Below are positions 1 through 9,206 of a stretch of DNA of 64,000 nucleotides, piece after piece. How positions within the stretch are numbered: the first letter of the stretch is position 1; the number at the start of each line of letters is the position of its first letter. The notes under the pieces are model-generated. The model saw only the letters and a program-made list of their open reading frames with translations, had not been told where the DNA came from and did no database searches. Made by a program: the position numbers and the translations under genes. Source of the DNA: an uncultured Acidobacteriia bacterium (GTDB taxonomy: Bacteria; Acidobacteriota; Terriglobia; Bryobacterales; Bryobacteraceae); NCBI GenBank assembly GCA_903907865.1, contig CAIVPR010000129.1, forward strand, positions 1 through 64,000, read 5' to 3'.

Positions 1-150
1 CCCGTTGCTGGCAGTTGGCGCACCCCAAACATCCAGGTTGCCAGGTTCCGCACCAAAAGTCCAGGTCCGAAGCGAAGTTTTTTCAGACTTTTTTCGCCCG
101 GCACCTTCGCATGGCAATCCGCGGGGCTGAACTGTTACAGAGTCTTTCAG

Positions 151-3100
151 ATGACGAAGAAATTCATCGCCGCAGGCTTGCTCGCCGCGGTGATCATGGC
201 TTCCGGGCCCCTCGTGGCCCAGGAAGTCAGCGCCGGCATGACCGGCCGCGTAACCGACCCCTCCGGGGCGGCCATTGTGAACGCCTCGGTCAAGGCCAAG
301 GACCTCACCCGTGGCACGGATTGGTCGGCCAAGACCAACACGGAGGGCATCTACTTTTTCCCCCGCGTTCCGGTCGGTTCCTACTCGGTCGAGGTCGAGG
401 CCCCGGGTTTCAAGACCTGGTCGCTTCCCAGCATCACGCTCGAGATCAACCAGCGCGCCCGCATCGACGTTCCGATGACGGTCGGCAACATCTCGGAAAA
501 AGTCTCCGTGACGGCCGAGGCACCCGCCCTGCAGACCGACACGACGCAGGTCGGCTCGGTGATCAATGAAACGACGATCACCAACACGCCCCTGATCAGC
601 CGCAACCCGGTCGCCCTGACCCTGCTTACGGCGGGTGTCACCACCCCGGATCCGGCCAGCTTCAACAGCGGCCAGCGCACCACCGGCGGCGGACGTCCCT
701 ACGTGAACGGCAACCGGGAAGAGTCTAACAACTTCCTGCTGGACGGAGCCGACAACAACTTCACGTCGGACAACCTGGTTTCATACCAGCCGAATCCGGA
801 CGCGATCGAGGAGTTCAAGCTCATCACCAACAACGCGTCGGCCGAGTTCGGCAACTTCCAGGGCGGCATCATCAATGTCGTTATCAAGTCCGGCACCAAC
901 AAGTACCACGGTAACGCCTTCGAGTTCTTCCGCAACGACAAGCTGAACGCGGACAACTGGGGCCGCAACTGGCAGGGTCTGCCGCGCACGGCTCTGCGCT
1001 GGAACCAGGTCGGAGGCACCTTCGGCGGTCCGATCCTGAAGGACAAGCTGTTCTTCTTCCTCGACTACCAGGGTCTGCGCCAATCGGTGCCCCCGGTGAT
1101 CAACAACGCCAGCGTGATGCCGACGGCGTGGCGCAACGGCGACTTCTCATCGCTCTTGAACCCGGCAACCCAGACCACCAACGGCGTGGCATTCAACAAA
1201 ACGGTCCAGCTGTACAACCCGTTCTCCCTCACCGGCAGCACGCGCGCGCCGTTCAACGGCAACATCATTCCGCCGAGTCTCTTGAACTCCGCCGCGGTGA
1301 AGCTGCTCAACAATACGGCCGTCTACCCGACGCCGCTGCAGAGCACCATCCAGAACAACTACCAGTACTCCTCGGCCAGCAAACTGGTGTCCGACCAGGG
1401 CGACCTGAAGCTGGATTATCGGCCGAACGACAAGGACTACTTCACGACCCGACTCTCCAAGGGCCGCCAGGACGCGCCGGGTATCAACACCCTGCCCTTC
1501 CTCTACAACAGCTTCAACACCTCGCCCTTCCAGAACGGCGTCATCAACTGGACCCGCACCATTTCGCCCACCATCGTCAACGAAGCGCGTTACGGCGTGA
1601 ACAACACGTTGCTGATGAACGGCGGCGCGGACAAGGGCCTGGGCGACATCGCGTCGGCCGCGGGCATCAAGAATGCCGGACCGGGCTTGTTGTCGCTCAC
1701 CGGCTTCAACTTCATCAGCGGCCTGGGCAACGCCAACATCGGCATCCAGCAGTTGTTCGCCAACACGACCTTCCACTATGCCGACAACCTCAGCATCAAC
1801 AAGGGCCGCCACGCCATGAAATTGGGCGGACAGGCGCTCCGCGAGTGGATCAACGTGTTCTACGCGGGCAATAACGGCCGCAGCGGCTTCATCAACTTCG
1901 GCGGACGCTTCACGGCGGCCAACGCGACTTCGCCCACCGGCACGCTGATCGGCGAAGCGGATTTCATGCTCGGCCTGCAAGATTCCGAAGGCCGCGGCCT
2001 GCAGAGCGGCACTTGGGGCCAGCGCTCCACCATCTGGGGCTTCTACTTCCAGGATGACTGGCGCGTGAGCAACCGGCTGACCCTGAACCTCGGCCTCCGC
2101 TGGGAATACCACACCCCCTGGGTTGAGGTCGCCAACCGCCAAGCCAACTTCGACGAGTATACGGGCCAGTTACAGCTTGCAAACGTGAACGGCAATAGCC
2201 GGGCCCTGTACAACTCCTACAAGAAGGACTTCCAGCCCCGCGTCGGTTTCGCATATACGCCGGAGTTCGGCAAGGACAAGCTGGTGGTCCGCGGCGCCTA
2301 CACGATCTCGTCGTACCTCGAAGGCACCGGCACCAACCTGCGCCTGACGTTGAACCCACCCTACGGCGTGGAATACGGCGCGCTCTACAACACCTCGGCC
2401 TACACCCTGCCCCCGACGACCCTCGACCAGGGCCTCTCGGCGCTCGTGCAGAAGGACCCCTATGCCGGCGCGACGCTGCGCATTTGGGATCCCAAGGTCC
2501 GTCCGGCGGAATCGCAGCAGTGGAACCTGTCGGCCGACTACCAGTTGCCCGAAGGCAACGTGCTGACGGTCGGCTATGTCGGCCAGCACAGCACGCACCT
2601 GATGGTGCCGATGTCCTACAACCAGAAGATCCTGGTTGGCGGCGTGGCCCAACCGGGTCCGTACCTCGCCGGCAACCCGGCGGTTAAGAACGCCATCAGC
2701 GTGGTGTCCGGAACCTCTTCGATCGGCAACCAGAAGTACAACTCGCTGCAGGCGACCCTCAAGAAGCGCCTGAAGGCTGGCTTGGAATACCAAGCGGCGT
2801 TCACCTACTCGCGCGGCATGTCCGATTCGATCGGCTACTACGGACAGGGCGGCCAAGCTGGCGGACAGTCCGCCTACTGGCAGAACCTGTACAACCAGAA
2901 GTCGGAATGGGGCCCGACCTACTTCGACAACAAGTTCGTCTTCGTGCCCTCGTTCGTGTATGAACTGCCGGTCGGCAAGGGCCGGAAGTTCCTGGGCAAC
3001 GCGAACAAGTTCGTCGACGGCGCAATCGGCGGCTGGCAGATAGGCGGCATTTTCACCGCGCATAGCGGCTTCCCGCTGACCATCAAGATGTCCGGCGACC

Positions 3101-3471
3101 CCTCCGGCACCGGCGCGCGCAGCTTCCGCGCCAACGTGATCGGAACCCCGAACGACCCGCACCAGATTGGACCGGGCGCGTTGTGGCTCGATCCGTCCGC
3201 CTATGCGCAGCCGACCAGCGGCACCTTCGGCAACGCGGGTGTGGGCATCGTGCGCGGACCTGGCATGAGCCGGATGGACCTTTCGCTGAGCAAGAACTTC
3301 AACATCAGCGAGAAGCGGTACATCCAGATCCGTGGCGAGGCGTTCAACCTGGCCAACACGCCGATCTTCCTGAGCCCGGCGTCGCAGACCATCACGGCTT
3401 CGACCTTCGGACAGATTCGGAGTGCCGAGGGCGAGCGGAACGTGCAGATCGTGGCGAAGTTCTACTTCTAG
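151..3471 (+). CDS. TonB-dependent receptor with carboxypeptidase-regulatory-like N-terminal domain (Oar-like), receptor 1
   Basis: Outer-membrane receptor-type protein of 1106 residues. A signal peptide (about 1-24, ending in LVAQ) is followed by a CarboxypepD_reg-like beta-sandwich (about 26-105, beginning with a G-RVTDPSGAAI type motif), a plug-like region (about 115-240, with NGNREESNNFLLDGADNN) and a long beta-barrel ending in an aromatic residue (VAKFYF), the usual BAM signal. This architecture is typical of the large Oar/SusC-like receptor expansions of Acidobacteria. The ligand cannot be read from the sequence. The ATG at 151 is preceded by only a weak ribosome-binding site. The gene stands alone and is followed by a strong hairpin. 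A paralogue lies at 21647-24832 on the other strand. Confidence 0.92.
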   Translation: MTKKFIAAGLLAAVIMASGPLVAQEVSAGMTGRVTDPSGAAIVNASVKAKDLTRGTDWSAKTNTEGIYFFPRVPVGSYSVEVEAPGFKTWSLPSITLEINQRARIDVPMTVGNISEKVSVTAEAPALQTDTTQVGSVINETTITNTPLISRNPVALTLLTAGVTTPDPASFNSGQRTTGGGRPYVNGNREESNNFLLDGADNNFTSDNLVSYQPNPDAIEEFKLITNNASAEFGNFQGGIINVVIKSGTNKYHGNAFEFFRNDKLNADNWGRNWQGLPRTALRWNQVGGTFGGPILKDKLFFFLDYQGLRQSVPPVINNASVMPTAWRNGDFSSLLNPATQTTNGVAFNKTVQLYNPFSLTGSTRAPFNGNIIPPSLLNSAAVKLLNNTAVYPTPLQSTIQNNYQYSSASKLVSDQGDLKLDYRPNDKDYFTTRLSKGRQDAPGINTLPFLYNSFNTSPFQNGVINWTRTISPTIVNEARYGVNNTLLMNGGADKGLGDIASAAGIKNAGPGLLSLTGFNFISGLGNANIGIQQLFANTTFHYADNLSINKGRHAMKLGGQALREWINVFYAGNNGRSGFINFGGRFTAANATSPTGTLIGEADFMLGLQDSEGRGLQSGTWGQRSTIWGFYFQDDWRVSNRLTLNLGLRWEYHTPWVEVANRQANFDEYTGQLQLANVNGNSRALYNSYKKDFQPRVGFAYTPEFGKDKLVVRGAYTISSYLEGTGTNLRLTLNPPYGVEYGALYNTSAYTLPPTTLDQGLSALVQKDPYAGATLRIWDPKVRPAESQQWNLSADYQLPEGNVLTVGYVGQHSTHLMVPMSYNQKILVGGVAQPGPYLAGNPAVKNAISVVSGTSSIGNQKYNSLQATLKKRLKAGLEYQAAFTYSRGMSDSIGYYGQGGQAGGQSAYWQNLYNQKSEWGPTYFDNKFVFVPSFVYELPVGKGRKFLGNANKFVDGAIGGWQIGGIFTAHSGFPLTIKMSGDPSGTGARSFRANVIGTPNDPHQIGPGALWLDPSAYAQPTSGTFGNAGVGIVRGPGMSRMDLSLSKNFNISEKRYIQIRGEAFNLANTPIFLSPASQTITASTFGQIRSAEGERNVQIVAKFYF

Positions 3472-3492
3472 ACGATTCGCGCAGCTAATCCG

Positions 3493-3540
3493 ATGGCCGG
3501 GAATCACCGCTTTGGCGGGGTTCCCGGCCATTGGTGTTTT
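3493..3540 (+). terminator. Rho-independent terminator of TonB receptor 1
   Basis: An 11-bp inverted repeat (ATGGCCGGGAA at 3493-3503 with TTCCCGGCCAT at 3521-3531) is followed by TGGTGTTTT, 21 bases after the receptor stop codon. A nearly identical element (hairpin plus TTGGTGTTT) lies at 50623-50670. Confidence 0.8.
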
Positions 3541-3637
3541 GGGGGCAGCGTCGGGGGACGGCGAGAACCTGGAGAATCCGATGCACGGCGTTCGGCCGGT
3601 ACGGCCAACAACGTGCAGGATTGCAATCGGAATCACA

Positions 3638-4159
3638 ATGGAAAACACATCTCACGTATTCGGGATCTACGAGACACAGGAGCATGCCGGGCGGGCCGTC
3701 GACGGATTCGTGCGCAACGGCTTCGACCTTCGATCGATCACGGTGTTGTGCGGCGATAGCCCTACTTCGCGTGATTTCGCCGCGGACAAGCACACGAGGC
3801 TGCCGCCACTCGCGCTGGACCAGCATGGCGACGATGTGGCTCCCGATGGCAGCTGGGGACTGTTGGACCCGCAGTGTGGTCCGCAGGCGGGATCAATCTT
3901 TTCAGCGCTGGTGGAAATGGAGATTTCGTCGGAATGGGCTGAAGGCGCCGTTCTGGAGGGCAAGGTCCTGGTGTCGGTGGATTGCGTCGATCCACAAGGT
4001 GTGCGCCTCGGCACAGAACTGCTGAATAGCACGGGAGCTTTGGAGGTCGGCTTCTCTCCAACGCGGGACGCAGCCGATACACCTGAACAGGTTGCCAAAG
4101 CGTCGGCTGACCATATTCGGTCGAATCGGGACGCTGAAGGACAATCGCTGTGGCGTTGA
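3638..4159 (+). CDS. YflT-like (general stress protein 17M-type) small protein
   Basis: A 173-residue soluble protein. Its N-terminus (VFGIYETQEHAGRAVDGF, then a glycine-aspartate turn near residue 40) resembles the YflT/general stress protein 17M fold, in which a short beta-alpha-beta unit reads as a 'pathway-specific oscillation' of hydrophobic and charged residues. The rest is low in recognisable motifs. The start is taken at the ATG at 3638 because the upstream in-frame stretch runs through the receptor terminator. No partner gene is on the same strand. Its neighbours are stress and envelope genes on the opposite strand, which fits a stress role but does not prove it. Confidence 0.6.
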   Translation: MENTSHVFGIYETQEHAGRAVDGFVRNGFDLRSITVLCGDSPTSRDFAADKHTRLPPLALDQHGDDVAPDGSWGLLDPQCGPQAGSIFSALVEMEISSEWAEGAVLEGKVLVSVDCVDPQGVRLGTELLNSTGALEVGFSPTRDAADTPEQVAKASADHIRSNRDAEGQSLWR

Positions 4160-4162
4160 ACC

Positions 4163-4193
4163 GGCGGCACGCGGATTTGGTCCGCGTGCCGCC
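4163..4193. terminator. Bidirectional hairpin terminator
   Basis: A perfect 13-bp stem (4163-4175 with 4181-4193) with a 5-base loop lies between the convergent stress gene (end 4159) and the P-type ATPase gene (end 4219). Confidence 0.7.
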
Positions 4194-4218
4194 CGCCGGG
4201 CTCTAACAGAACTGAACC

Positions 4219-6099
4219 TTACTGTTCATCACTCTGAAGATCTTTCCCCGGCAATGCGACCCGCAGGGCGTTCAACAGAGCGGCAACATCTATCACTTCC
4301 TGGGTAACAGCGCCGGCCACTGGCGAGAGGTGTCCGGTGGCCGCGGCCAACATGCCCAACATGCTGAGAGACATGCCTCCGATCGCGCACTGCAGCGCTA
4401 TGCGCTTCATGCGCCGTCCGATATGAATCAGTTCATCCACTTTCCGCAGGGAAGTCTCGAAGATCACGGCGTCGGCGGCTTCCGCGGTAACGTCGCCGTT
4501 CTTGCCGAAAGCAATGCCAACAGTGGCAGCCTGCATCGCCGGCGCATCATTTATGCCGTCGCCCAGGAACATCGTGGGTGCCAGTTTCGCCTCGGCTCCG
4601 ACAATGGCTACTTTCTCTTCGGGACTCTTTCCGAAAAGTGCGTCTTTGATCCCAACCTGCCCGGCCAGATACACAACCTCCCCCTCGCGGTCGCCGGACA
4701 CGAGCATGATGTGCTTTACGCCGTGTTTGGGCGCGAGGTGATCAATGAACGAACGGCTGTCCTTGCGCGGCGTGTCGCGAAACCGGAACGTAGCGCCGTA
4801 CCGGCCATTGACCAGCAGGATGGACTCCATTCCCGCCACCACCGGCGGCAACGATGCAGCCATCTCAGGCGACAACGTCAGCGCGACCTTGCGGCCGGTG
4901 ACCTGAATCCGATCCTTCCCAACCAAGCCGTTCAGACCACCGCCCGGCTTTTCCGCTACCTCGGAGACATCGGCAAGGCCGACCTGTTCAGCCTTCGCGG
5001 TCTCCAGAATTGCGGCTGCGAGGGGATGGCGGGAGTATTGCTCGACGCTGGCAGCCCAACCTAACACCTTTTTCCGGTCCACATCGCCCGCGCACAGTAT
5101 TTCCGTCAACGCAGGTTTGCCGTACGTCAAGGTTCCGGTCTTGTCGAAGATCATGGTGCGGCAGGAACTGACTCGCTCCAGCATGGAAGGGTCCTTGATG
5201 ATGATGCCCCTCGAAGCGGCGATGGACACAGCGCCTATAATGGCGACGGGAATCGCGAGCAACAGCGGGCATGGGGTCGCGATCACCAGCACGGCCAGAA
5301 ACCGCGTAGGGTCGCCAGTAATCAGCCAGCTGGGAATCGCGATCCCCAGGGCCACAAGGATGTACCAAGCACCGAGACGGTCCGCGATGCGGCGCATCTG
5401 CGGTCGGTTGAGCTCGGCCTGCTCCATGACGTGAACGATCTTTGCGTATCGGGAGTCGACCGGCAGCTTTTCCACTTTGATGGTGAGCGCGGTCTCGCCA
5501 TTTACCGCTCCTGACATGACATCGGAGCCGGGCAGCTTTGAAATCAGATAGGGCTCTCCGGTCAAGTACGATTCTTCCATCGAACTCTGGCCCTCAACAA
5601 CTTCCCCGTCCACCGGGCAACTCTCGTGGGGAAGGACGACAAGCAAATCACCCAACCGCACGGTGTCGAGCGCAATGTCCTCCAATGCCGCAGCCGTCTT
5701 GCGATGCGCAATCTGGGGCATCCGCTTTGCCAAAGCACCGAGGACCGCCGACGCCCTCTTCATGGCAAACGATTCAAGTGCCGTTCCGCCGGCCAGCATG
5801 AGCAGAATAACCGCGCCAGCGAGGTACTCACCCAGAATCAACGACACAACGATGGAAATTCCTGCCAACAGATCCGACCCGAATTGCAGTTTGAACACAC
5901 CCCACAGCAACTTCAGGACGAACGGCGTGCCGCCGATCACCAGGACAACCAGCATCGGGATGTTGTAGGCTTGCGCGGAAGTGTGCAGCCAGTATCGAGC
6001 CAGCAGATGCCATGCGATCACAAGCACGCACGCCGCGGCCACGTACGGCTCGATCGGTGGAAATGACCAATGTTTCTCGTTCTTGTTCTCGTCGCTCAT
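4219..6099 (-). CDS. Heavy-metal-translocating P1B-type ATPase
   Basis: A 626-residue membrane pump. Visible P-type landmarks are the actuator TGE (180-182), the phosphorylation motif DKTGTLT (Asp319), the P1B-specific HP dipeptide in SRHPLA and the hinge GDGINDAPA. The transmembrane metal motif reads T-P-C-P (275-278), i.e. the TPC type rather than the CPC of classical Cu/Zn/Cd pumps, so the metal cannot be assigned safely. There is no N-terminal HMA metal-binding domain; the N-terminus goes almost directly into membrane helices. The start ATG overlaps the stop of the upstream AI-2E-type permease gene by 4 bases (ATGA at 6096-6099), so the two are translationally coupled. Confidence 0.9.
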   Translation of the reverse strand: MSDENKNEKHWSFPPIEPYVAAACVLVIAWHLLARYWLHTSAQAYNIPMLVVLVIGGTPFVLKLLWGVFKLQFGSDLLAGISIVVSLILGEYLAGAVILLMLAGGTALESFAMKRASAVLGALAKRMPQIAHRKTAAALEDIALDTVRLGDLLVVLPHESCPVDGEVVEGQSSMEESYLTGEPYLISKLPGSDVMSGAVNGETALTIKVEKLPVDSRYAKIVHVMEQAELNRPQMRRIADRLGAWYILVALGIAIPSWLITGDPTRFLAVLVIATPCPLLLAIPVAIIGAVSIAASRGIIIKDPSMLERVSSCRTMIFDKTGTLTYGKPALTEILCAGDVDRKKVLGWAASVEQYSRHPLAAAILETAKAEQVGLADVSEVAEKPGGGLNGLVGKDRIQVTGRKVALTLSPEMAASLPPVVAGMESILLVNGRYGATFRFRDTPRKDSRSFIDHLAPKHGVKHIMLVSGDREGEVVYLAGQVGIKDALFGKSPEEKVAIVGAEAKLAPTMFLGDGINDAPAMQAATVGIAFGKNGDVTAEAADAVIFETSLRKVDELIHIGRRMKRIALQCAIGGMSLSMLGMLAAATGHLSPVAGAVTQEVIDVAALLNALRVALPGKDLQSDEQ

Positions 6100-7271
6100 T
6101 CAGACTCCGTTCCGCTTCCCCGGAGGGCCTTTTCCAGTGGTACAACTTTCAATGGGACGACCTCCAAGGGGACCACTTCCAATGGGACAACGATGCTCCG
6201 TGCCCGCCAGACCTCTGCGAGGCCCGCGGCGACGGACATGAAACACGGTCCGATGACTAGGCCGGCAGGCCCGAACACGACCAGTCCGCCGATGAAGGCG
6301 ACGAACAGGACCAAAGGGTGGAGACCAATTCTTTCGCCAACCAACACTGGGTACAGAAGGTTGTCCACCGGATGAATAATGGCGAAACCCCAAACCGCTA
6401 CGATCACGCCCCGGATCCAGTGTCCCTGGACGACCAGAAACACGCTGGCCGGAATCCAGACGAGAAAAGCACCGAACACTGGCAACAGCGATAAGAGGAT
6501 CATTACCGTGCCCCAGAACAGCGCCGCAGGCAGGCCGACGAGGGCAAATATCAGTCCCCCCAAGACTCCCTGAATGATGCCGATCAGCAGGCGTCCATAA
6601 ACTGTAGCCCTGACGGTCGCCGACACCCGAGCGGTTAGGCCATCGATCTCATCCGCGGAAAGAGGGAGCAGACTCCGTGCGCCGGCCAGTAGACGTGCTT
6701 CGTCCTGCAGAAAGAAGAACAGTGCGAGGAGGACGATGCCCGCCTGGGAGAGCAAGCCTACGGACCGCACCAGGAAGGGGGCAATCGAACGCGCCATCGT
6801 TCCTGCGAGTTGTTGTCCCAGCAGTGCGAGATCCAGTTCGCTGTCGGTCCAGGCTATAACGGTCCCGATCCACGGCCTCGCTGCCACCGCACCTCGCCAA
6901 CCGCCCCCTCTCAGCGACTCTTGCAGGAGTTGCTGCGCCCTGAGGCACTCGTTCACCAATTGCCGCCCGAGCACCGCGCCGGGCAGACTGACGCCAACCA
7001 CAAGAGCCGTCATGATCAGCAAAGTGGCCGCGAGTCCGGGCATCCGACGGGTCAACCAAATCCGCACTGGATAGAAGGCCACGGCGAGGGCGAACGCCCA
7101 CGTGAAGGCACCCAGAAACGGCACCGTCATCATCCAACAGAAATAGACGGCGATCAGAGTCAACGCGGCAAGCGCAAGTGCCCGCTCCATCAACAACACA
7201 CGCCCAGCCGCAGCGAAGGGCTGCTGTCGGCGCCTATGCCGCGGGTGTCGAGGCTCGTGTAGTGAAGGCAT
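6096..7271 (-). CDS. AI-2E/PerM family membrane transporter
   Basis: A polytopic membrane protein of 391 residues with about eight hydrophobic segments. The C-terminal half has the family's glycine-rich PerM pattern (for example IGIIQGVLGGLIFALVGLPA and FIGGLVVFGPAGLVIGP). The start at ATG 7271 (MPSLHEP) is chosen because upstream codons overlap the cytochrome gene that ends at 7309; a later ATG at 7190 is possible, and neither has a clear ribosome-binding site. The gene lies between cytochrome c (38 bases upstream) and the P1B ATPase (4-base overlap). Members of this family export diverse solutes or ions, so the name does not imply quorum sensing. The C-terminus carries an odd VVPLE-type pentapeptide repeat. 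Confidence 0.82.
   Translation of the reverse strand: MPSLHEPRHPRHRRRQQPFAAAGRVLLMERALALAALTLIAVYFCWMMTVPFLGAFTWAFALAVAFYPVRIWLTRRMPGLAATLLIMTALVVGVSLPGAVLGRQLVNECLRAQQLLQESLRGGGWRGAVAARPWIGTVIAWTDSELDLALLGQQLAGTMARSIAPFLVRSVGLLSQAGIVLLALFFFLQDEARLLAGARSLLPLSADEIDGLTARVSATVRATVYGRLLIGIIQGVLGGLIFALVGLPAALFWGTVMILLSLLPVFGAFLVWIPASVFLVVQGHWIRGVIVAVWGFAIIHPVDNLLYPVLVGERIGLHPLVLFVAFIGGLVVFGPAGLVIGPCFMSVAAGLAEVWRARSIVVPLEVVPLEVVPLKVVPLEKALRGSGTESE
6132..6191 (-). repeat. 15-bp tandem repeat inside the AI-2E-type gene
   Basis: Four consecutive 15-bp units (6132-6146, 6147-6161, 6162-6176, 6177-6191; plus-strand form like TTCCAATGGGACAAC) encode the repeated pentapeptide VVPLE/K near the C-terminus of the permease, just before the overlap with the ATPase start. 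Confidence 0.8.
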
Positions 7272-7308
7272 GGGGATGACGTTAGTGGAACTCAAGATAG
7301 GCGAAGTA

Positions 7309-7740
7309 TTACTTCTTCTGGATCTCCTCGATATAGCGCGCGAGATTGGCGATTCGAACAGGCCCGAAGTCCCTATCCCAGGTGACCTGGGAGAAGATAG
7401 GCCCCCAGATAGGCATCTCTCTGGTGCCGTGTCCTCGCGGCAGGGTCTCGGTACCGGCGATGACGTGCTCAATCCTGTCCCTGGAGAAGACGCCGCGATT
7501 GCGACTCGCGATCTTGGTCAAGTCGGGGGAGCGCACTTTGAGGAAACCGGCCATTGGCCCGCCGCCCTTCCCGTCCCAGCCATGACATACCGAACAATAG
7601 GCGGTGTACAGGGCCGGGCCCGTGATCGATTCGATCAGGTGGGTGTTTTGGGCTGTCGGGGTCGCGGGAGCCTGCTCGGCACCAAGCGGCATGGCAAGCA
7701 GGATCCCGGCAATGAGAAGCGTTCCCTGTGTTCTATTCAT
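7309..7740 (-). CDS. Exported monohaem c-type cytochrome
   Basis: A 143-residue protein with an N-terminal signal peptide (about 1-21) and one haem-binding motif, CSVCH at residues 49-53, in a typical class I context (Y-x-x-YCSVCHGWDGKGGGP). A plausible distal methionine lies in REMPIWG (near 115). It is therefore a periplasmic electron carrier. The partner is unknown. It sits between a secreted protein gene (88 bases upstream) and the AI-2E-type permease gene, in a minus-strand run that continues to the P1B ATPase. Confidence 0.85.
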   Translation of the reverse strand: MNRTQGTLLIAGILLAMPLGAEQAPATPTAQNTHLIESITGPALYTAYCSVCHGWDGKGGGPMAGFLKVRSPDLTKIASRNRGVFSRDRIEHVIAGTETLPRGHGTREMPIWGPIFSQVTWDRDFGPVRIANLARYIEEIQKK

Positions 7741-7828
7741 TTGATTCGTCCACTCTTTCTGTACATACCCGCGATCCGTGCCTAACTCAGCACGCGCATG
7801 GCCGTGTTGGCCGGTGCCGCCGGACGGA

Positions 7829-8197
7829 TCACTGTTGCTCCCATGACCCGGGCATTTGCGGTATGTAGTACCAACGAGGTTTCGGATCGGTGGTCGTTAT
7901 CAGAAGTGCCCACCCGCCAACCGTGCGCTGGACTGTCACGACGAAGGAGAGGTTACTCGGCACGGTCCACGTAGTAAATCTCCACGAAGTTCCGGGGACG
8001 AACCCTCCGGGCAACCCCGGTGCCAGGTCGTTGATCACAAAGACAGGCAAGGGGGAGCCGGCGCCAACCTGGGCCACGGTGGTAGGGGGATCACGCTGAG
8101 CCTGGACTTTACCGGGCCTGACAAGTAGCGCGGCCAGAAAAGCCAGCAGGACCAGCGCCAAAGCTGTGGTCGAAAGTCTTCTTGTAGTCATTCGCAT
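7829..8197 (-). CDS. Small secreted or membrane-anchored protein, unknown function
   Basis: A 122-residue protein with a hydrophobic signal or anchor segment (about 10-28) followed by a small beta-rich domain with several tryptophans and aromatics (WRFTTWTVPSNL, WALLITTTDPKPRWYY). I do not recognise the family. An AAGGAA sequence about 10 bases before the ATG at 8197 supports the start. It lies 6 bases after the stop of the membrane protein gene at 8204, so the two are probably co-transcribed. Confidence 0.65.
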   Translation of the reverse strand: MRMTTRRLSTTALALVLLAFLAALLVRPGKVQAQRDPPTTVAQVGAGSPLPVFVINDLAPGLPGGFVPGTSWRFTTWTVPSNLSFVVTVQRTVGGWALLITTTDPKPRWYYIPQMPGSWEQQ

Positions 8198-8203
8198 GTG
8201 TTT

Positions 8204-9160
8204 TCAGTTCCTTGTTGTTTGGGTTCCAGACCTTCTCGATCCGGGATAACGATTTTGCAGGTTGCTGTTATAGCTGTAAATCAGCATCGTGACGATCCCG
8301 AACAGCATGGCCATCAGGGCCAGAAGGGCACCATAGGGCCGTTCCGCCGTAAGGGAAACGCGAATCAGGATGGTCGAGATGACGAACGCCGCGTTCCGGA
8401 AGACCAGTTCATAGCGATCGGAGACGACCAAGGACAGAATCAGGATCAGGACGTCGGTGAAGATCATCACGCTAAATACATCGGTATAGAACAGCGTATT
8501 CGGCTCAAGGTCTCTGGGAAGCCCGTGGGAGATCGAGTGCCAGGAGTCGCGGGCAAACTCGACAAGCGAGTAGAGCGCCACGGCGACCAAGCACACGGTA
8601 AGCGCGAGCGCAATGCCCTTCTTGCGAACGATGAACCGACGAAGCTCCTCCGGCTCCGCCTTGGACACGTCGGCCCGTCTCCGCGACAGCGAAACATGCT
8701 GAAAGACCGTCACCAGCAGAAACATCAACACGCTGGCGCCCACGTCGCTCATGGCGGGAATCATCACGGCCGACGGCTGCCGGACTGCCCCGATATCGTC
8801 CACAGCCGCGACATCTTTGAAGAAGCCACGGACAAATATGAGCGAAACAATCTCAAACTGGCTGGCCACCGACTGCACCGTCGAATGGGGAATCGCCGCA
8901 ACCAGCGCAAGCACTTCGAAGAACAGGATGAAGCTAAACGGTGTGTAAATGGCCGCCAGATAGTTCCTACCCACGGCCGCAATTGCCGCCGGCGGGTAAG
9001 TCAGACTCCGCGCGAGCAGGATCAGCGCCAGATGGCCGACAAACCCCGCAATGCTCAGCCTGACCATCCACCGCTCCAGACGCAACCGGTTCGAATGAGT
9101 AAACAGCCTATCGTAAGCCGCTGCGAGCGAATCACTCCAGCCCTGGAAGTTCATCAACAT
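8204..9160 (-). CDS. Polytopic membrane protein, unknown function
   Basis: About 318 residues with six or so hydrophobic helices, two near the N-terminus (IAGFVGHLALILLA; PFSFILFFEVLALVAAI), one mid-protein (VGASVLMFLLVTVF) and a C-terminal set of three or four, separated by charged loops (LSRRRADVSKAEPEELRRF). I do not recognise a catalytic motif or a named family. The start is put at ATG 9160 (MLMNF), since the longer reading begins at a TTG without support; ATG 9154 is also possible. It lies 46 bases after the BON-domain gene and just before a secreted protein gene. Confidence 0.6.
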   Translation of the reverse strand: MLMNFQGWSDSLAAAYDRLFTHSNRLRLERWMVRLSIAGFVGHLALILLARSLTYPPAAIAAVGRNYLAAIYTPFSFILFFEVLALVAAIPHSTVQSVASQFEIVSLIFVRGFFKDVAAVDDIGAVRQPSAVMIPAMSDVGASVLMFLLVTVFQHVSLSRRRADVSKAEPEELRRFIVRKKGIALALTVCLVAVALYSLVEFARDSWHSISHGLPRDLEPNTLFYTDVFSVMIFTDVLILILSLVVSDRYELVFRNAAFVISTILIRVSLTAERPYGALLALMAMLFGIVTMLIYSYNSNLQNRYPGSRRSGTQTTRN

Positions 9161-9206
9161 ATATCGACGCGCTCCGACGTGGTCAGTCGCCAAGCGCGGC
9201 GGACAG

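Noticed and set aside
1147-3648. Long minus-strand open frames across TonB receptor 1
   Set aside because: No recognisable domains; the receptor on the plus strand explains the codon pattern.
6096-7271. Quorum-sensing export role for the AI-2E family protein
   Set aside because: The family name is historical; the sequence gives no evidence for AI-2, and the context is metal and stress.
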